DNA of 23,260 bases from SHLJ01 sp041618535 (GTDB lineage Bacteria > Bacteroidota > Bacteroidia > Flavobacteriales > Flavobacteriaceae). Positions 1 through 6,526 of this stretch are shown here, piece after piece. Below the pieces are notes generated by a model. It did not search any database. It had not been told where the DNA came from and saw only the letters and a program-made list of their open reading frames with translations. Position numbers and translations under genes: made by a program. Location of the stretch: assembly GCA_041618535.1 (NCBI GenBank), contig JBFKFP010000027.1:1-23260 (forward strand), read 5' to 3'. Each line of letters begins with the position of its first letter. Within the stretch, counting starts at the first letter, position 1.

Positions 1-40
1 CCCAGGAGTCAGGTAACAGTTCTGATAGAAATTGTGTTGG

Positions 41-132
41 TTACTAACCACTAACCACTAACAATGCATCACCTTCGAAGGGGCAAGGTACTGAGTACTA
101 GTTGCTAGCAACTAGGAACTAGTAACTGACCA
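41..132. repeat. CTAG-rich palindromic and tandem-repeat segment
   Basis: Three tandem 7-mers (ACTAACC, ACTAACC, ACTAACA) occupy 43-63. A spaced inverted repeat GTAC-TGA-GTAC lies at 88-98. It runs into a perfect 18-bp palindrome, CTAGTTGCTAGCAACTAG, at 98-115, followed by more ACTAG/ACTAA words up to about 132. No coding frame is convincing in 1-263. I infer a non-coding intergenic repeat whose role is unknown. CTAG clusters are uncommon in many bacterial genomes, which makes the density here noticeable. Confidence 0.5.
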
Positions 133-150
133 CTCTTTTTTAAATAAATG

Positions 151-181
151 TTTGCTGCAACTAAAATTCGTATTATATTTG
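151..181 (+). promoter_or_regulatory. Promoter of tRNA-Asp (Bacteroidota type)
   Basis: TTTG at 151-154 is followed after exactly 19 bases by TATATTTG at 174-181. This matches the known Bacteroidota primary-sigma consensus (TTTG about -33, TAnnTTTG about -7). Transcription would begin near 188, giving a leader of about 75 bases before the mature tRNA. No other gene lies between the promoter and the tRNA. Confidence 0.75.
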
Positions 182-263
182 CTCCCGCTGAAGTGGGGCA
201 ACCCATTCAGAGGTAACAAAATCTAAAATCTGGCTGTTGTCAGAACCTTCGGGTAAGATTTTT

Positions 264-337
264 GGTCTGGTAGTTCAGTTGGTTAGAATATCTGCCTGTC
301 ACGCAGGGGGTCGCGGGTTCGAGTCCCGTCCAGACCG
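264..337 (+). tRNA. tRNA-Asp (anticodon GTC)
   Basis: The acceptor stem GGTCTGG (264-270) pairs with CCAGACC (330-336), with discriminator G337. The D arm contains AGTTCAGTTGGTTAGA. The anticodon loop is CTGTCAC with GTC at 298-300, and the T arm is CGGGTTCGAGTCCCG. The layout closely matches bacterial tRNA-Asp; one anticodon-stem pair is T-G. CCA is not encoded (CAA follows), so the end must be added after transcription. It is a single-gene unit with its own promoter and terminator. Confidence 0.97.
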
Positions 338-348
338 CAATGAAGTAG

Positions 349-377
349 AGCCCTTCACGAAAGTGAGGGGCTTTTTT
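349..377 (+). terminator. Rho-independent terminator of tRNA-Asp
   Basis: AGCCCTTCAC (349-358), a GAAA tetraloop and GTGAGGGGCT (363-372) form a 10-bp stem with one T-G pair. Six T residues follow (372-377). It begins 11 bases after the tRNA. Confidence 0.88.
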
Positions 378-448
378 CGTTTCCAAACGAAAAAGCTCGC
401 TTAATTAGGACTGGAAACGAAAAAAGAAACAATGACCGGAGGTCAAGA

Positions 449-729
449 AGGGCTCACTTCATTGCTGGGCCACCTCTTGTGGACCATTTTTTCAGAATGA
501 AAAAATGAATCCCGTCATTAAGGCAAGGATTCACTTCATTATCGGACCCCCACTTGGGACCAATTTTTTGCGATGCAAAAAATTGAATCCCGTCCCCGAA
601 CTTTAAAAGTCATAAAGGTCTCACTTCTCTGTAGGGCCAACCTTTGGGACCATTTTTTCAGAATGAAAAAATGAATCCCGACCCAGGTTTTGAAAATTAA
701 TATAGGATTCACTTCATTATCGGTTCCCC
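449..729. repeat. Degenerate tandem array of hairpin units beside tRNA-Asp
   Basis: TCACTTC boxes recur at 454, 531, 621 and 709 (spacing 77, 90, 88). Three units carry a hairpin: CATTTTTTC/GAAAAAATG with loop AGAAT at 485-507 and again at 651-673, and CAATTTTTTGC/GCAAAAAATTG with loop GAT at 561-585. GG(G)ACC precedes and GAATCCCG follows each, extending the stem by GGGA/TCCC across a small internal loop. The middle unit changes both arms together, so pairing is kept while sequence changes. A long open frame on the minus strand through the array follows the repeats and does not look like a protein gene. Function unknown. Confidence 0.7.
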
Positions 730-731
730 CC

Positions 732-773
732 GCTACCGCGCGAATCTTTCGCGTGGTAATTAGAATCATTCAT
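732..773 (+). repeat. REP palindrome, copy 1 (RAYT-associated)
   Basis: This 42-bp unit folds as TACCGCGCGAA, loop TCT, TTCGCGTGGTA, an 11-bp stem with one G-T pair, followed by a 15-base tail. It is identical to copy 2, which starts 60 bp downstream. It interrupts the fourth TCACTTC unit of the hairpin array. REP hairpins next to a RAYT gene are the expected substrate of that transposase family. Confidence 0.85.
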
Positions 774-791
774 CTAGTTTTTAAACCCCAT

Positions 792-833
792 GCTACCGCG
801 CGAATCTTTCGCGTGGTAATTAGAATCATTCAT
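792..833 (+). repeat. REP palindrome, copy 2 (RAYT-associated)
   Basis: This copy is identical over 42 bp to copy 1, including the tail after the hairpin. Its last base is the last base of the RAYT stop codon (833-835, minus strand), so it directly abuts the 3' end of the transposase gene. Confidence 0.85.
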
Positions 834-1390
834 TAATAATTGTTAAAAACTACAATGCCATCCAAAAGTCCTTTTTGATCTGCATAATCTGAAGCACTGC
901 TATAAACATAATCTTCCGGATTATATACCAAACCGGCTTCAACAGGATTATTATGAATATAGTTAATCTTTTCTTGAATTACGGCATTGCTCCATAATTC
1001 GACAGGCTTATTGTCATGTCTCCAGAATTGATATTTAGAGACATTGGAAGAAGATAAAGCCGCTTCTTTAAATTGAGATAAAAGAAACTCTTTTCTGCTT
1101 TCTGTAAAATTCTCATTTATAGCCTTAACTAGCTTTTTGCTTGTAAAACGTTTAAAATCGCCTAATAGGTTTGCGGGATCATGATAAACAGATCTGAAAA
1201 TTAAATGCATATGATTAGTCATAATGCACCATGCTATGATTTCCATTCCTTTGTTTTTCTGACAAAAATCAAGACTTTCAATTAATATGTCTTTGTATTC
1301 ATGTCGGGTAAAAACATCGAGCCAATTAACAACGGCAAAGCTCACAAAATAAAGTCCTTCAGGATTTTGGAATTTGTAGTTTCTGCTCAT
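833..1390 (-). CDS. REP-associated tyrosine transposase (RAYT, IS200-like Y1 family)
   Basis: This 185-residue protein belongs to the single-strand Y1 transposase family that nicks DNA at REP hairpins. The metal-binding HUH motif is visible as TNHMHLIF (His60, His62). The family-typical KINYIHNNPVEAGLV supplies the likely catalytic Tyr144. Length is normal for a RAYT and the frame is intact. The ATG at 1388-1390 has no clear Shine-Dalgarno sequence. Two REP hairpins abut its 3' end and an inverted one lies about 65 bp upstream, the usual RAYT arrangement. The gene appears more A+T-rich than the protein genes downstream, which suggests acquisition. RAYTs are usually domesticated single-copy genes, so current mobility is uncertain. 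Confidence 0.93.
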   Translation of the reverse strand: MSRNYKFQNPEGLYFVSFAVVNWLDVFTRHEYKDILIESLDFCQKNKGMEIIAWCIMTNHMHLIFRSVYHDPANLLGDFKRFTSKKLVKAINENFTESRKEFLLSQFKEAALSSSNVSKYQFWRHDNKPVELWSNAVIQEKINYIHNNPVEAGLVYNPEDYVYSSASDYADQKGLLDGIVVFNNY

Positions 1391-1455
1391 ACAGTAAAAC
1401 TACAGATTATAGATTATATTCTACATTTAATAGAGTGATAGGTAAGTCTTATAAA

Positions 1456-1482
1456 TACCACGCGAAAGATTCGCGCGGTAGC
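1456..1482 (-). repeat. REP palindrome, inverted copy upstream of RAYT
   Basis: These 27 bases are the exact reverse complement of the hairpin core of the two REPs at 732 and 792. The 15-base tail of those copies is not conserved here. Together the three frame the RAYT gene in inverted orientation. Confidence 0.85.
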
Positions 1483-1506
1483 GAGGATTAAGATCAATAA
1501 AAGAAG

Positions 1507-1568
1507 GCTTGATTGCCAGACCACGCCATGGACCATTTTTTCATTATATAGAAAAATCAATCCGATCC
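1507..1568. repeat. Fourth, degenerate hairpin unit beyond the RAYT
   Basis: GGCTTGATTGCC..GGACC aligns with unit 1 of the array at 449-513 with a short deletion. It is followed by ATTTTTTC, an 8-base loop and GAAAAAT (1535-1557), then CAATCCG in place of GAATCCCG. The layout matches the units at 485-673 but the pairing is weaker. Its position implies that the RAYT/REP block lies inside the array. Confidence 0.55.
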
Positions 1569-1607
1569 GGAAAAACCAATAAATGCAGACTGCTAACCCG
1601 ACTTTAT

Positions 1608-1638
1608 TTTTCAGTGGAAAAGCCTTATATTCTATTTG
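1608..1638 (+). promoter_or_regulatory. Possible promoter of the small lipoprotein gene
   Basis: TTTT at 1608-1611 (consensus TTTG) is followed after 19 bases by TCTATTTG at 1631-1638 (consensus TAnnTTTG). Each element has one mismatch. The spacing matches that of the tRNA-Asp promoter, and the start codon is 32 bases downstream. Confidence 0.35.
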
Positions 1639-1669
1639 AAATTGAATTAATTAAAAACCGAATTGCAAA

Positions 1670-2062
1670 ATGATAAGAAAAGAAATTTCACTCCTTTTAT
1701 TTATAATGTTAATCCTGTCATGCTCGGGGGCAAAGACTTTCCCGGTTTCTGATTTGGCTCCTGCCGCCGAAATTACCGTAAAGCAAAAGACAGACAATAA
1801 CGACAACAATGAAATAACGGTTAAGGCCAAATACCTGGCAAGCCCTGAAAGGGTGAGCAATGGTGCCACAGCCTATGTAGTATGGCTGGTGAGCGAGGAA
1901 AACGGGATCAAGAATATCGGTGCTCTCTATAACAAGAATGGCCAGGATTCTGAATTGGAGACCGTTACATCATTCGTTGGTGAAGAAATCTTTATTACAG
2001 CGGAAAAGGATGCCGGCATATCGAGCCCTCAAGGTATTGAAATCAGCAGGGTAAAACTGTAA
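1670..2062 (+). CDS. Small hypothetical lipoprotein
   Basis: This 130-residue protein begins with a short basic stretch (MIRKE), a hydrophobic core (residues 8-16) and a lipobox ending ILSC at Cys18, so it should be lipid-anchored in the envelope. The mature part has an Asn/Asp-rich linker (about 45-50). A beta-rich C-terminal half follows, including TAYVVWLVSEENGIKNIGAL (about 66-85). That pattern loosely resembles beta-sandwich domains at the C-terminus of anti-sigma factors, but the similarity is too weak to assign. It is a single gene ending in a hairpin-rich region and terminator. No function can be assigned. Confidence 0.8.
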   Translation: MIRKEISLLLFIMLILSCSGAKTFPVSDLAPAAEITVKQKTDNNDNNEITVKAKYLASPERVSNGATAYVVWLVSEENGIKNIGALYNKNGQDSELETVTSFVGEEIFITAEKDAGISSPQGIEISRVKL

Positions 2063-2086
2063 TCCCTTCAGAATTAAGAAACAATT

Positions 2087-2196
2087 ACAACACAATGTTT
2101 GTTCATATGCGAAATGGTTCATACTTTTGCCGTGTTGTGTTGTGAGTTCGCTGAGTGTGAACTCCAGTAGTGAAGCCGGATAAATTTCGGTACTAC
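2087..2196. repeat. Cluster of intergenic inverted repeats
   Basis: Three inverted repeats sit side by side after the lipoprotein gene. ACAACACAA (2087-2095) pairs with TTGTGTTGT (2135-2143). GAGTTC (2144-2149) pairs with GAACTC (2159-2164). GTAGT (2167-2171) pairs with ACTAC (2192-2196) around an inner CCG/CGG pair. The GTAG-footed last hairpin is REP-like in shape but differs in sequence from the REPs near the RAYT. I infer an intergenic repeat element of unknown role. Confidence 0.4.
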
Positions 2197-2203
2197 CAAT
2201 GAG

Positions 2204-2233
2204 AAGCTTTCCTTAAAAAAGGGAGGCTTTTTT
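2204..2233 (+). terminator. Terminator between convergent genes
   Basis: AAGCTTTCCTT (2204-2214) pairs, with two T-G pairs, with AAGGGAGGCTT and runs into six T residues (2228-2233). It serves the lipoprotein gene on the plus strand. The opposing gene ends only 7 bases further on. Confidence 0.7.
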
Positions 2234-2239
2234 GTTTAA

Positions 2240-5200
2240 TCAATCAAACTTTCTCCCGGGTGTATACGGAGCACCTGCTCTTTCCAATGCGGTTTCATAG
2301 GCTTCGAACGCATTAAAGTAGGCGTTCAGATCCCTTCGGAAAGCTGTGAAATCACCTTCAGCAATCCCGATATTTCGTATTTGGGTTTCAGTCGGGTTCT
2401 GCCTGGTCGACCAATGTCCATAGATAACCTGCCCCACCCTCGATTGAATAGACGGTTTTGAAGCCTCATTCAATCGCTGACGAACAGGATCACCGTACAA
2501 TCGTTTTCTCAGTTCCGCCAATTGTTTTTCAAGTCTATTCAGATCTTCAAATAGCTTTTGGGATGCCCGCGGGGTTTCTATTATGGCCGCTTTCATATGC
2601 CTGATCCTGTTGGCCGCCTCACCAAGTTTTCGCCCTGCACCCGATACCTGCAACGACAGTTCCCGCACCCGTTCCTGGAATTCAGCTATGGCTTCGAAAT
2701 CGGCATCAGGACTTGTATTCGGAACCGCTTTTACACTAAATTCCTGCGGAGCGCCCTGTGCCTTTAACACCCCGTTATAAGCTATATAGAGGCTTACACT
2801 GTATTTTCCGGGGGCCGCCAAAGGCCCTTCCGGATCGCCCACCCAGGGTGGTTTAAAGGCCGGCTGGGTTAAATTGACCGGATCGGGCGCAGGCAGTCTA
2901 AGATCCCAGTTGGTGCGATGCAATCCTTTTTTTGCTGTTCCTTCTATCCAGCGAACGGGATTTCCCTGCTCATCACTTACCAGCAATAACACCCTCGGCT
3001 TGTCATCGGTCAATTCCTGTTCCAGCCGGTACCATCCGGGGAAAGGAATACTGGCATTTTTATCTCTTAAGGCTTTTTCTGATTTCTGACGTTGCTCCTT
3101 AGAGGTTTCCGGAATATCGTTGAGGTAATAGGTAAAGAGTGCCCCGAAAGGAGGATTTTCCCCGATAAAGTTGCTGCTGCCCTGGCTGGGCATCCCTTTG
3201 GCCTGCATGGGCTCATTAGGTACATACCACCAGGCATCCCTCACCGCAAACAGTGTGTTTTTTTTATTCCTGACTGCAGAAGTGATTTCCCTTAAGGGGG
3301 AGTAGTCATCAAGAACATAGAAGCCCCGGCCAAATGTTGCCCCTACAAGATCGTGATCTCTCTTGTGCAGCTCAAGGTCGCGAAATGCGATGGTGGGAAC
3401 TCCGCCATCCAACTTGATCCAGTTTCTCCCTTTATTCATGGAAAAGTAGATGCCATATTCCGTGCCTGTAAACAACAGATCTTGATCGATATGATCCTGC
3501 TTTATAACCCAGATTATAGTATCTGCGGGGAGATCGCCGGAAACAGACCTCCAGTTTTTGCCCCTGTCATTACTTATAAAAACATAGGGCCTGTAATTGC
3601 CGAATTTATGAGCATCGGCTACGGCAAAGACCGTATTCGGGTCATGGCTGGAAGCCTCAATGTCATTTATAAAGGAACGTTCAGGAACCCCTGGCAGCAC
3701 ACTTCTTCTCCAATTTTTCCCGCCATCCTCGCTCACATGGATAAGCCCATCATCAGACCCCGTATATAGCAGGCCCTCGACTTTGGGTGATTCTGAAATG
3801 CACGTAAGGGTAGCATATTTAGACATAGCCCCGGTATCGTATAGCGCATCCACACTCCATACCCGCTTATCCAGGGTCTCCAGTTCGTAGCGGTTGGTGT
3901 CAGTCGTTAAATCATTGCTGATCGGTTTCCAGGAATGGCCCTGGTCTTCACTCACCCATAGTCGCTGAGACCCGAAATAAAGGCGCTCATTGTTATGCGG
4001 ACTTATTATCATGGGGCTGTCCCAGTTCCATCGTTCCGGAGGGTCGTTCGGCCCGGGCTGAGGCTGAATGTTAAGCACTTCCTCACTGCGGCGGTCCAGG
4101 CGGTGCAATAATCCCTGCTGTATTTCCATGTAGACTATATTGGGATCTTCCGGGTCGAATACCGATTCATACCCATCGGCACCAAGGGGTACATACCAGT
4201 CCTGGTTTCTTATGCCTTCGGTATTCATGGTCCGCGACGGACCGATAAGGGTGCCAAGGTCCTGGGCACCGCCCACGATGTTATAAAATGGCTCTGAATT
4301 ATCGATGTCTAACTTGTAGAACTGGGAAATCGGAAGATTTGCGAAATGCCGCCAGGTGGTCCCTTCATCATAAGACTCATACAGGCCTCCATCTGTACCC
4401 GCTATCAGGTGCTTGCCGTCTTCCGGGTCTATCCAGAGCGCGTGGTTGTCAGAATGCTTCTCACGACCATTTCCAAGGTAGTCAAAAGTCTTACCCCCGT
4501 CCCTTGTCACATGCAGGAACACGTCCATTTGATAGACAAGGTTTGGGTTGCTCGGAGAGGCCTCGATCTCCTGGTAATAGTGTGGCCCGGTACCCCCCGA
4601 GATATAACTGTTTTGTTTCTCCCAGCTCTCGCCTCTGTCCATTGACCGGTAAAATCCTTTTTCCTCCTCATTTGCTTCAATGGTGGCATAGACCAATTCG
4701 GGGTCTGCAGGCGTCACCGCTAACCCGATCTTGCCGACGTCTCCGGCAGGCAATCCATTTTTTATTTGTCGCCATGACTCTCCGTTATCTGTCGACTTGA
4801 AAATACCTGATTTTGGGCCACCAGCTAAAAGGGACCAGGTCTGCCTCCTTCGCTGATACGCAGCGGCATAAAGAATATCCGGATTTGAAGGATCGAATTC
4901 CAGGTCGGTCACCCCTGTATCCTCATCGATCTCCAGAACCAATTTCCAGCTCTTACCACCGTCTTCGGTCCTGTAAACTCCCCTTTGGCCACCGGAGGAC
5001 CACAGAGGGCCTTCCGCAGCGACAAAAACCACCTCGCTGTTCCTGGGGTCAATAAGAATTTTTCCTATATGTTCCGATTTCCCAAGACCCATTTGTTTCC
5101 AGGTCTTGCCGCCATCGAGACTTTTGTAAATGCCATCACCCCAGGCCACATGGCGACCGCTGACATTCTCTCCGGTACCCACCCAGATCACATCCGGATT

Positions 5201-5515
5201 TTTCGGATCGATGGTTACCGTCCCGATCGAGTACGATTTCTGATCGTCAAAAACCGGAGTCCATGTGATGCCCCTGTTAACGGTCTTCCACAGCCCTCCT
5301 GAGCCAACCGCGACAAACCAGGTGCTTTTATCAGAAGGATGAATCGCGATATCGGCAATACGCCCGCCCATGACGGCCGGACCAACAGCCCTGAGTTTAA
5401 GTCCTGAGACAGCTTCAAATAAATCTGATTTACTTTCTGTTTGTGCGATTACAGCCATAGGTTGAACATAGCAGACAAAAAATAGTAATGCGGTCGTAAG
5501 GCGAGTTATATGCAT
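2240..5515 (-). CDS. Secreted Asp-box (VPS10/sortilin-like, BNR-type) beta-propeller protein
   Basis: This 1091-residue exported protein has a Sec signal peptide (about 1-25, ending VIAQ). Residues 40-730 carry at least nine Asp-box motifs of the form S-x-D-x-G-x-x-W, for example SLDGGKTW (132-139), TEDGGKSW (183-190), STDNGESW (241-248) and SMDRGESW (291-298). Such boxes sit in beta-propeller hairpins, so one or two propellers are likely. After about 800 an Ig-like FlgD-type segment precedes a charged, coiled-coil-prone C-terminus (about 960-1040). The family is common in Bacteroidota and is often labelled glycosyl hydrolase. Asp boxes are structural and do not show catalysis, so no sialidase activity is claimed. 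No type IX sorting domain was recognised. It is a lone gene with ATG start at 5513-5515. Confidence 0.88.
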   Translation of the reverse strand: MHITRLTTALLFFVCYVQPMAVIAQTESKSDLFEAVSGLKLRAVGPAVMGGRIADIAIHPSDKSTWFVAVGSGGLWKTVNRGITWTPVFDDQKSYSIGTVTIDPKNPDVIWVGTGENVSGRHVAWGDGIYKSLDGGKTWKQMGLGKSEHIGKILIDPRNSEVVFVAAEGPLWSSGGQRGVYRTEDGGKSWKLVLEIDEDTGVTDLEFDPSNPDILYAAAYQRRRQTWSLLAGGPKSGIFKSTDNGESWRQIKNGLPAGDVGKIGLAVTPADPELVYATIEANEEEKGFYRSMDRGESWEKQNSYISGGTGPHYYQEIEASPSNPNLVYQMDVFLHVTRDGGKTFDYLGNGREKHSDNHALWIDPEDGKHLIAGTDGGLYESYDEGTTWRHFANLPISQFYKLDIDNSEPFYNIVGGAQDLGTLIGPSRTMNTEGIRNQDWYVPLGADGYESVFDPEDPNIVYMEIQQGLLHRLDRRSEEVLNIQPQPGPNDPPERWNWDSPMIISPHNNERLYFGSQRLWVSEDQGHSWKPISNDLTTDTNRYELETLDKRVWSVDALYDTGAMSKYATLTCISESPKVEGLLYTGSDDGLIHVSEDGGKNWRRSVLPGVPERSFINDIEASSHDPNTVFAVADAHKFGNYRPYVFISNDRGKNWRSVSGDLPADTIIWVIKQDHIDQDLLFTGTEYGIYFSMNKGRNWIKLDGGVPTIAFRDLELHKRDHDLVGATFGRGFYVLDDYSPLREITSAVRNKKNTLFAVRDAWWYVPNEPMQAKGMPSQGSSNFIGENPPFGALFTYYLNDIPETSKEQRQKSEKALRDKNASIPFPGWYRLEQELTDDKPRVLLLVSDEQGNPVRWIEGTAKKGLHRTNWDLRLPAPDPVNLTQPAFKPPWVGDPEGPLAAPGKYSVSLYIAYNGVLKAQGAPQEFSVKAVPNTSPDADFEAIAEFQERVRELSLQVSGAGRKLGEAANRIRHMKAAIIETPRASQKLFEDLNRLEKQLAELRKRLYGDPVRQRLNEASKPSIQSRVGQVIYGHWSTRQNPTETQIRNIGIAEGDFTAFRRDLNAYFNAFEAYETALERAGAPYTPGRKFD

Positions 5516-5833
5516 TTTAAAATCCTGAAAGGTGATTTAAAATTATTAAGTCAATGAAAGTAATGAAAATACAATTAACACGCTTAACTATCCATTACGC
5601 AGATCCTTTAATTTTTGAATAATTACCGAATTTCAGGTAAGGGCAGTAATGAAAGAGAATCAAATATCGACTCTTTCTCACTATTCTTATCCTTTTACCA
5701 GAAAGTTAATCACTTACCAACTGCTGCATTTTAAGCGGAAGCGTTCATTTGTAAATAAATAGATGGATAATAGAAGTGCTCAAACATTAAATACGTACCT
5801 TATAAAAATACTAATCCTAAAAACTTATAAATT
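5516..5833. other. Divergent intergenic region
   Basis: A+T-rich region between two divergent genes. No credible coding frame is seen. The one visible structure is an inverted repeat GAAAGAG (5651-5657)/CTCTTTC (5671-5677) with a 13-base spacer, a possible protein-binding site. No clear consensus promoter was found for either gene. Confidence 0.4.
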
Positions 5834-6262
5834 ATGGGATGCTATAATTCAATAGTCATCAACGCCCCTGCGGAAGAGGTGTTTAATACGCTAAAAGATT
5901 TTAATGATTTATCATGGAGTAAGAACGTGATTTCCAAGGTTGAACTCGTCGGAGGAAAATCGGGGCATGAAATTGGAGCTAAAAGAGTACTTAACGACGT
6001 ATTTCACGAAACTCTATTGTCGATAGATAACAAAAACCTTAATTTTTCCTACAGCATTGATGAGGGGCCAGGACCGCTTTCACCGGAAAATGTAAAGGGA
6101 TATGTCGGGAAGGTCTCGGTTCGGGCCATTACAGAAAATAACACCTCGTTTGTTCAGTGGTCCTCAAGATGGGATTCTGAAAAGGAAGGGGGAGTTGCCG
6201 ATTTTTGCAATCCAATTTATCATGCTCTCTTACAGGATCTGAAAGCACGTTTTTCATTATAG
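5834..6262 (+). CDS. SRPBCC (START-like/polyketide cyclase) family protein
   Basis: This 142-residue cytoplasmic protein has no signal peptide. The N-terminus (YNSIVINAPAEEVFNTLKDF) is the classic SRPBCC opening: a beta strand, the I-x-A-P-A-E-x-V-F motif and a helix. A Trp-containing turn (about 28-30), alternating strands and a C-terminal helix (about 126-140) complete the helix-grip fold. Length is usual for single-domain members, which bind hydrophobic ligands in an internal cavity. The ligand cannot be told from sequence. It stands alone: the TPR gene beyond is on the opposite strand. A eukaryotic-style enzymatic role is not supported. Confidence 0.85.
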   Translation: MGCYNSIVINAPAEEVFNTLKDFNDLSWSKNVISKVELVGGKSGHEIGAKRVLNDVFHETLLSIDNKNLNFSYSIDEGPGPLSPENVKGYVGKVSVRAITENNTSFVQWSSRWDSEKEGGVADFCNPIYHALLQDLKARFSL

Positions 6263-6432
6263 CTATCTGAATATTCACATGTTCCTAGGTACCTCACCGG
6301 GGATTCCATAATGGCTTGCCATGTGGCAGTCTGGCCTGTGTCTGTTTAGTTTAAGAAATTATAATTATTTGCTCATTTCTCTCACAAGGACGATAGATGT
6401 AAAATCCCTTTTATCCTTAATGTAATGCTCAC

Positions 6433-6473
6433 AAAAAATCAGCCCTCCCGCATCTTGGTCCGGGAAGGCCGAT
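6433..6473 (-). terminator. Terminator of the TPR lipoprotein gene
   Basis: Read on the minus strand, ATCGGCCTTCCCG and CGGGAGGGCTGAT pair at 11 of 13 positions around a 10-base loop. Six T residues follow (A at 6433-6438 on the plus strand). It lies about 55 bases past the stop codon of the minus-strand TPR gene. Confidence 0.72.
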
Positions 6474-6526
6474 TGAGACATAACATCGCCTCACTAAAAA
6501 TGCTTATAAATGTGCTTTTGCAGGAT

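Noticed and set aside
349..729. CRISPR-like reading of the repeats after tRNA-Asp
   Set aside because: Repeats are degenerate, with variable 77-90 bp spacing and hairpins inside the conserved part; there are no unique spacers and no cas genes.
539..769. 76-codon frame on the minus strand through the hairpin array
   Set aside because: Its sequence simply follows the repeat units and one REP (repeated F-I-L-K-K-W-S-Q and I-A-K-N-W-S-Q stretches come from the hairpins). No start context or protein-like composition.
4288..4800. 170-codon plus-strand frame inside the Asp-box protein gene
   Set aside because: It lies opposite a clearly coding gene with strong repeats and its Ser/Arg/Pro-rich composition is that of an antisense shadow.
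2240..5515. Sialidase assignment for the Asp-box protein
   Set aside because: Asp boxes are structural. I could not place the Arg triad and the Tyr/Glu pair required of sialidases.
6312..6336. Similarity between intergenic bases near 6312 and coding bases near 16105 (TGCCATGTGGCAG)
   Set aside because: The shared core is itself a short palindrome and the encoded peptides do not match, so chance is the better explanation.
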